7,845 nucleotides of DNA. It comes from Deltaproteobacteria bacterium (GTDB lineage Bacteria; Desulfobacterota; DSM-4660; Desulfatiglandales; B25-G16). The stretch's first letter is position 1; each line of letters opens with the position of its first letter. Both the position numbers and the translations under genes were made by a program. The notes under the pieces were generated by a model. That model did not search any database. It worked only from the letters and a program-made list of their open reading frames with translations, and was not told the DNA's origin. Location of the stretch: contig JAGYMO010000379.1 of the NCBI GenBank assembly GCA_018400255.1, positions 1-7,845 on the forward strand. Reading direction: 5' to 3'. Of this stretch, positions 7,142 through 7,845 are shown one piece after another.

Positions 7142-7212
7142 AGCTATCAGCTATCAGCTATCAGCTAATTCGCTTTCACCTTTCAGCTTTGAGCCTTCAG
7201 CTTCTAGCTTCG
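7142..7212. repeat. Degenerate tandem heptamer array 2
   Basis: Ten 7-bp units begin with three exact copies of AGCTATC (7142-7162), followed by AGCTAAT, one extra T at 7170, then CGCTTTC, ACCTTTC, AGCTTTG, AGCCTTC, AGCTTCT and AGCTTCG. The palindromic AGCT core recurs every 7 bp in the exact part. Units ACCTTTC and the string GAGCC are shared with array 1, so the two arrays are related, separated by about 50 bp of unrelated AT-rich sequence. Confidence 0.8.
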
Positions 7213-7379
7213 TCTGCTGCCATTCGTTTTTCCATTGCCCGCTTAGTTATAGAAGACCAATAGAAGGTATGTAATTGTTCAAAGGACAGATATCCAGCGC
7301 GGTATTTAAACGGTAAGTTATCAATCAGTTTACAAATGCATTGTTTTTTTGTTAGAGTTAGAGAAATTTCTTTAGAGGA
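7197..7379 (-). pseudogene. Possible 3' remnant of an unidentified gene
   Basis: On the minus strand 60 sense codons are open from just after TAA 7380-7382 to TGA 7197-7199. The translation looks like real protein, with NLPFKYRAGYLSFEQ and HTFYWSSITKRAMEKRMAAD as successive parts, a mix of aromatic, charged and helix-forming residues unlike random AT-rich frames. There is no ATG, GTG or TTG start before residue 49, so it cannot be an intact gene; the 5' part would be lost. The last five codons (DEARS) and the stop lie within heptamer array 2, as if the repeat had replaced or extended the 3' end. I do not recognise the family. A chance open frame of this length in 650 bp is not excluded. Confidence 0.3.
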
Positions 7380-7406
7380 TTAATTCAAATAATTGGTTAG
7401 ATATAG

Positions 7407-7436
7407 TTGGGTATTTATCAGATATTTATATATGCT
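7407..7436 (+). promoter_or_regulatory. Candidate promoter for the methyltransferase gene
   Basis: TTGGGT (7407-7412) and TATGCT (7431-7436) are spaced by 18 bp and would give a leader of about 65 nt before GTG 7507. Both hexamers deviate from consensus and other AT-rich pairs are nearby, so this is only a best guess. Confidence 0.25.
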
Positions 7437-7492
7437 ACAGGAAGATTTGTTTCAATGATTAGCCTATTTGAATGATAAAGCAAAGTAACACT

Positions 7493-7500
7493 AAGGGTGG
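7493..7500 (+). promoter_or_regulatory. Ribosome binding site fixing a GTG start
   Basis: AAGGGTGG lies 6 nt before GTG 7507-7509. An in-frame TAA at 7492-7494 rules out any start further upstream, so this site and the GTG define the N-terminus of the methyltransferase. Confidence 0.75.
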
Positions 7501-7506
7501 AAAATT

Positions 7507-7845
7507 GTGATAGGGAAAAAAAGAGGAATTGTCTATCTTATTGGCGCAGGGCCAGGCGACCCGGACCTCATTACCTTAAAAGGGTTCAGATATCTTAAGT
7601 CAGCTCATGTGGTTGTGTACGATTATCTTGTAAATGAATCACTCCTGTCTTTGGCAGATAGTGATGCAGAGATTATTTATGTGGGTAAGAAGAGCGGCTT
7701 GCATACTATGCATCAGAGGGATATTAACAAGCTTTTGGTTGAAAAGGCGAATGAAGGTCTAACTGTAGCCAGATTAAAGGGGGGCGATCCTTTTATTTTT
7801 GGAAGAGGCGGTGAAGAAGCGGTAGCGCTTTCAAAGGCTGACATT
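7507..7845 (+). CDS. cobA: Uroporphyrinogen-III C-methyltransferase (SUMT), 3'-truncated by window edge
   Basis: The first 113 codons are visible; the frame is open at the right edge. SUMT uses S-adenosylmethionine to methylate uroporphyrinogen III at C-2 and C-7, giving precorrin-2, the branch point to siroheme, cobalamin and heme d1. Family motifs are unmistakable: VYLIGAGPGDPDLITLKG at residues 9-26 (the glycine-rich SAM-site loop), VVVYDYLV at 36-43, and RLKGGDPFIFGRGGEE at 89-104. The N-terminus starts directly with the methyltransferase domain, so this is not the CysG type that begins with a dehydrogenase/chelatase domain. A C-terminal fusion to uroporphyrinogen-III synthase (HemD), common in anaerobes, cannot be excluded because the end is missing. 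GTG start supported by AAGGGTGG 6 nt upstream. It is divergent from the small secreted protein gene and appears to begin its own transcription unit. Confidence 0.95.
   Translation, partial: MIGKKRGIVYLIGAGPGDPDLITLKGFRYLKSAHVVVYDYLVNESLLSLADSDAEIIYVGKKSGLHTMHQRDINKLLVEKANEGLTVARLKGGDPFIFGRGGEEAVALSKADI

Larger units (their letters stand above)
6853..7506. other. 654-bp intergenic region between divergent genes
   Basis: No intact gene is supported here. From the left it holds the ribosome site and possible promoter of the small secreted protein gene (6857-6924), AT-rich unassigned sequence (6925-7032), a first heptamer-repeat array (7033-7089), a short AT-rich spacer (7094-7141), a second array (7142-7212), a minus-strand open frame that may be a gene remnant (7197-7379), and the AT-rich leader of the methyltransferase gene (7380-7506). 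No tRNA, riboswitch or clear intrinsic terminator was recognised. Confidence 0.7.

Noticed and set aside
7033..7212. CRISPR array
   Set aside because: The units are 7 bp, contiguous and degenerate, with no unique spacers of 25-40 bp and no cas genes in the window.
7051..7263. A 70-codon plus-strand open frame across the heptamer arrays
   Set aside because: Its translation simply follows the repeats (a Leu/Ser/Ala pattern such as SAISYQL), there is no ribosome binding site, and frames of this kind are known artefacts of heptamer repeats.
7380..7506. Cobalamin riboswitch ahead of the methyltransferase
   Set aside because: The leader is short and AT-rich, and I cannot find the conserved B12-box or the required stems.

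Overview
The window comes from a Gram-negative bacterium: it holds an outer-membrane beta-barrel protein, periplasmic proteins with signal peptides and a binding-protein-dependent TRAP transporter. By eye the DNA leans AT-rich (roughly 40% GC, not computed). A TAXI-type TRAP system with a DUF1850 partner, a TauE/SafE permease and degenerate 7-bp intergenic repeats would fit an anaerobe of the Desulfobacterota or Nitrospirota type. That placement is an inference; there is no rRNA or other marker here.

Layout. Plus strand, 1-2626: the 3' part of an outer-membrane barrel gene, a TauE/SafE-family anion exporter, and a cysteine-rich probable extracellular protein whose true N-terminus is not evident. 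Minus strand, 6267-2676: a compact three-gene TRAP transporter operon, in order of transcription a TAXI solute-binding protein, a DUF1850 membrane-anchored protein with a TTG start, and a fused small-plus-large permease. The two blocks converge around 2627-2675. Upstream of the operon on the same strand lies a small secreted protein of unknown function (6852-6424) with a strong ribosome binding site.

A 654-bp intergenic region (6853-7506) separates that gene from a divergent gene that runs off the right edge. The latter is a clear uroporphyrinogen-III C-methyltransferase (siroheme/cobalamin branch), starting with GTG at 7507. The intergenic region holds two arrays of degenerate 7-bp repeats (7033-7089 and 7142-7212), a 60-codon open frame on the minus strand that looks like the 3' end of a decayed gene and stops inside the second array, and possible promoters for the two flanking genes.

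How it works together: the TRAP operon is a self-contained importer of an unidentified small carboxylate or similar anion. The TauE/SafE gene would move an anion (sulfite, sulfonate or a relative) across the inner membrane, and the methyltransferase feeds siroheme, the cofactor of sulfite reductases, or cobalamin. A shared sulfur theme is tempting but not shown. No complete novel defence system, mobile element, CRISPR array or RNA gene was found. The least explained items are the N-terminally incomplete cysteine-rich gene, the heptamer arrays with the abutting gene remnant, and two pairs of helically phased direct repeats upstream of the minus-strand genes.
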